From contig NW_026515546.1 in NCBI RefSeq assembly GCF_014898815.1, positions 3,667,001-3,731,000 of the forward strand: a stretch of DNA of 64,000 nt. The letters are read 5' to 3'. The notes under the pieces were generated by a model. The model did not search any database. It saw only the letters and a list, made by a program, of their open reading frames with translations, and was not told where the DNA came from. The stretch comes from Panonychus citri (Eukaryota; Arthropoda; Arachnida; Trombidiformes; Tetranychidae). Every line of letters starts with the position of its first letter. Positions within the stretch are counted from its first letter, which is position 1. Below, in pieces: positions 61,265 to 64,000 of this stretch. The translations under genes and the position numbers were made by a program.

Positions 61265-64000
61265 TTGAAAATTCTCATTAATGGAAATGCCTTCGATGGT
61301 TTTGATTAATTGAGCAAACAGATTTTTCTCTTTTACTATTACTATTTTCGAAATTGAATCGAATCGTAAACAAGGTTGCGAAACAAAAAATTGTCGAAAA
61401 TTCTGTTTACTCCCACAATTGCAGTTCCAAGCATTTTCTCTTTCCTTTTCCTCTTTTTTATCTTCCTCTTCTTCTTCTTCTTGCTAATATCGAGTCATCT
61501 CATTGATTGATTAATACATAAATCACCTAAAAATCTGCATCCAAATCAATGTCAATCTTCCTCTTCCACCCCACCCACTTTTCCATCCTCATCTTTGTGA
61601 TTCACTTTCTCTTTTCATCCTCATCTTTTTAAAGTTCATTTCCTGTTACCATATGATTTCACATTTACCATACTTTTCAATACATTGTTATAACTTTTTC
61701 CTCAAATTAACTTAATCAGCATAATAATCAAATTTAATTGCAAACCCTTGATTACAATGGGCCTGATTAAACAACTTTCCCTTTTTTAAAATTGCATTAA
61801 AAGTTAATTGTTTACAATTTAATAGTAAATTAGACAGGAATGATTAAAATTCATTCCATGATAAGGTCACAATTCACCAATTAAATTTCATGATCCATTT
61901 ATCTTAACCTTTAAATGTGATCAAGATGAGAATTGAAATGAATCAACTTAATCGCCACAGTTAAATTATAATAAATGTCTTTCTATTTAAAATTCATATC
62001 ACAATTAATATTTAAATTGTTCAATTAAATCATTTGCTTCAACACCTTGTGTGTTATTTCATTTATATGAATTCAATGGCCATTTTCTTGACAGATTTAA
62101 TTGTTAAGATTACTGTTAATCATGATCAATGAACAATATATACAGAAACTTAATCTAAAACTCCTAATCCCTTACATGAGACACTTAACTGTTTGAATTG
62201 TGATTTTTATTGATCACCAACTGTAACTAAATTGTAACAATTTGAAAATCAATTGAGATTAACATGGACCGTTAGTTGTTAAATTTATTTGCCCATGTAA
62301 AACTTATGAATGATAATAAATAAATTGTTACAATTGTTAATCATTAACAATATTGAAAAAAAAGACTCTAGGACTTGATCATATGGATCATTGATTTTTG
62401 ATTGTTGATTATGTTAATCATTTATTTTTACCATTGGTGATAATAATAAATAGTCAATGGTGTTTAAAAATAACAGATTAGTCAAACAAATGTAATTGTA
62501 AATTGTGTCCCCTTTGATTTGATTGTGAAAGTTAAATACATAATAGTATTTATATGAACGTAATGATTAGTGGGTAACAATTAAAGCAAATTGTTTCATT
62601 ACAATTTATTTGACTTGTGAGGGTTAAATGTAAATTGTATCACAGATTAATAGGCTTGACGGTGATTTAAGTTAAACAATTTGATTTGATTGTTGACTAA
62701 AAGTAATCATATTGAGGAAACTTGAAATTTGCATGAGGATAACATTTGGTGTGGTGGAAAATTGGAAACTGGGATGATATGAATATGAGGGCGAAAGATT
62801 TTGCATTTCAATGAGATGCTGATATCACCCATTGGATTCGGGGTGTTGAGCTTCATGTTTGGAAGGCCATTCCAATATCGATTATGTTCAAGTGCCTTTT
62901 CCGAAATATGTCTCATCATTCAATCAGTGCTGATGATGATGAGCATGATTATCCTAGAGGATGATGACTCACTTGATAAGCTTGTTTAGATAACGGTTTA
63001 TCAGGATGATGAGGATGACAATGAATTTATATTACTTTAAACAGGGGGACAAAAATTGCCTCTCAAATTGATAACAATTTACATCAATTGATTACTATTC
63101 ATATTCAAATTTTGACGATTGATATTATCAAAAAAATTGAACATTAAATTATCCTCGAACATGAAAAATGACTCAAACTTTCAGAACTTTCGATAAATTT
63201 ACTTTTTAACTCCTAAAGTTACAATGTAACTTTATGAACATTCACCATGATGACACATTGGACTCAAATTGTTTCGTTTCTTTTTTATGGAGAAAAAAAA
63301 ATTTCATTCTCTCTTCATTTTCCATACAATAATAAGACTTTCGAGTAATTTATTTTTCTCAATTTACCATTACACATAATTCACGTAATTTTGATCGTTT
63401 ACCGTTATAAAGAATAACCTTGAAATGTTATCAACTTGATAATCTGATTATCGATATGAAACAATATCAGCGATAAGTTTTACTTCTGATATTTTCGTTT
63501 TAACCCTTGAAAAAAATATTACCCACTCCAACCTTGGTACTCCCACTCTACCCTCTCAGATATTGTTTATTATTATTACACTTACCACACCTCATAAAGT
63601 GTATCCAATTGACTGAACTGTGATTATTATGAAACACCAATGTTGATAATAACAATACATAACATCAAGATGAAGATAGGAATAGAAAAAGAAATCAAAA
63701 TCAAAGAAATCGTAAAAAATTTCGACATTATTATTATATGGATATTATCAAATTGTTACTTTCACAATAAAGGAAACTGATCTTATACTTCAACCTATCA
63801 AATTTGAACAAAAGGAAAACATTTCACGAACCAATTACTCATGATACTAATTCCATGATAATGGGAACTCATGGAAATCTTTATCCTTACCATTATTGTT
63901 ATCGAAATGTCCAAGGTAATTGGTCCATAATTTTAGAGCCCATGATAGAAAAAAACAACAAAAATGTTCCCTAACCAGTGAATATAATCATTTGTTTTTC

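Larger units (their letters stand above)
55161..64000. other. Non-coding DNA, mostly low complexity
   Basis: No gene that I can assert. 55.7-57.1 kb is somewhat less AT-rich and has weak exon-like stretches (see findings). The rest holds CT runs (56831-56848, 59954-60010, 61244-61264), ATC/GAT clusters, a 14-bp palindrome at 57424, and an ORF of normal complexity at 62707-62919 (minus, 70 codons) without recognisable similarity. Confidence 0.6.

Overview
This is a strongly AT-rich eukaryotic window with no complete host gene that I can support. The DNA fits an arthropod, perhaps an acariform (spider-mite-like) mite. The hints are the base composition, the many long CT/AG and GAT/ATC microsatellites, a short TTAGG-type telomere-like run near 28.15 kb, and Ty3/Gypsy and Tc1/mariner-type transposons. 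This assignment is inference.

Layout. 1-36.6 kb is non-coding, low-complexity DNA: microsatellites, polypurine/polypyrimidine tracts, short AT-rich motifs and a few perfect hairpins. It is probably intergenic or part of a very long intron. 36.6-55.2 kb is a nested repeat island. Its outer layer is a shuffled family of ~95-100 bp tandem monomers and longer direct repeats, found on both sides in the same orientation. Inside lie a broken helix-turn-helix transposase fragment, an LTR-like segment with a polypurine tract, two MITEs with TA target duplications, a small minus-strand coding remnant, and an old decayed LTR element (gag fragment, Arg-type primer-binding site, LTR). 55.2-64 kb returns to low-complexity DNA, with a slightly less AT-rich patch at 55.7-57.1 kb where weak exon candidates can be seen.

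The centrepiece is a minus-strand Ty3/Gypsy LTR retrotransposon at 41,712-52,850. Its two ~1.19 kb LTRs (TG...CA) differ only by three indels, and it is flanked by a 4-bp AAAC duplication. It inserted into the gag frame of the older element: the older frame continues for 30 codons on the far side. The newer element encodes Gag with a CCHC knuckle, a DTG protease, RT with YFDD, RNase H, and integrase with HHCC, DD35E and GPF. The reading frame is broken twice, each time at a homopolymer.

Most notable: where an env gene would be expected, this element carries a 915-residue ORF that does not look like an envelope protein. It has a cysteine-rich RING/TRAF-like zinc-binding region and a C-terminal domain resembling the REXO/ISG20 class of DEDDh 3'-5' RNA exonucleases. 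The catalytic acids are replaced, so it looks like a captured, probably inactive exonuclease. In the same element the part of the LTR that would be transcribed as U5 carries 11 copies of a short dyad motif able to form an array of small RNA hairpins in the leader.
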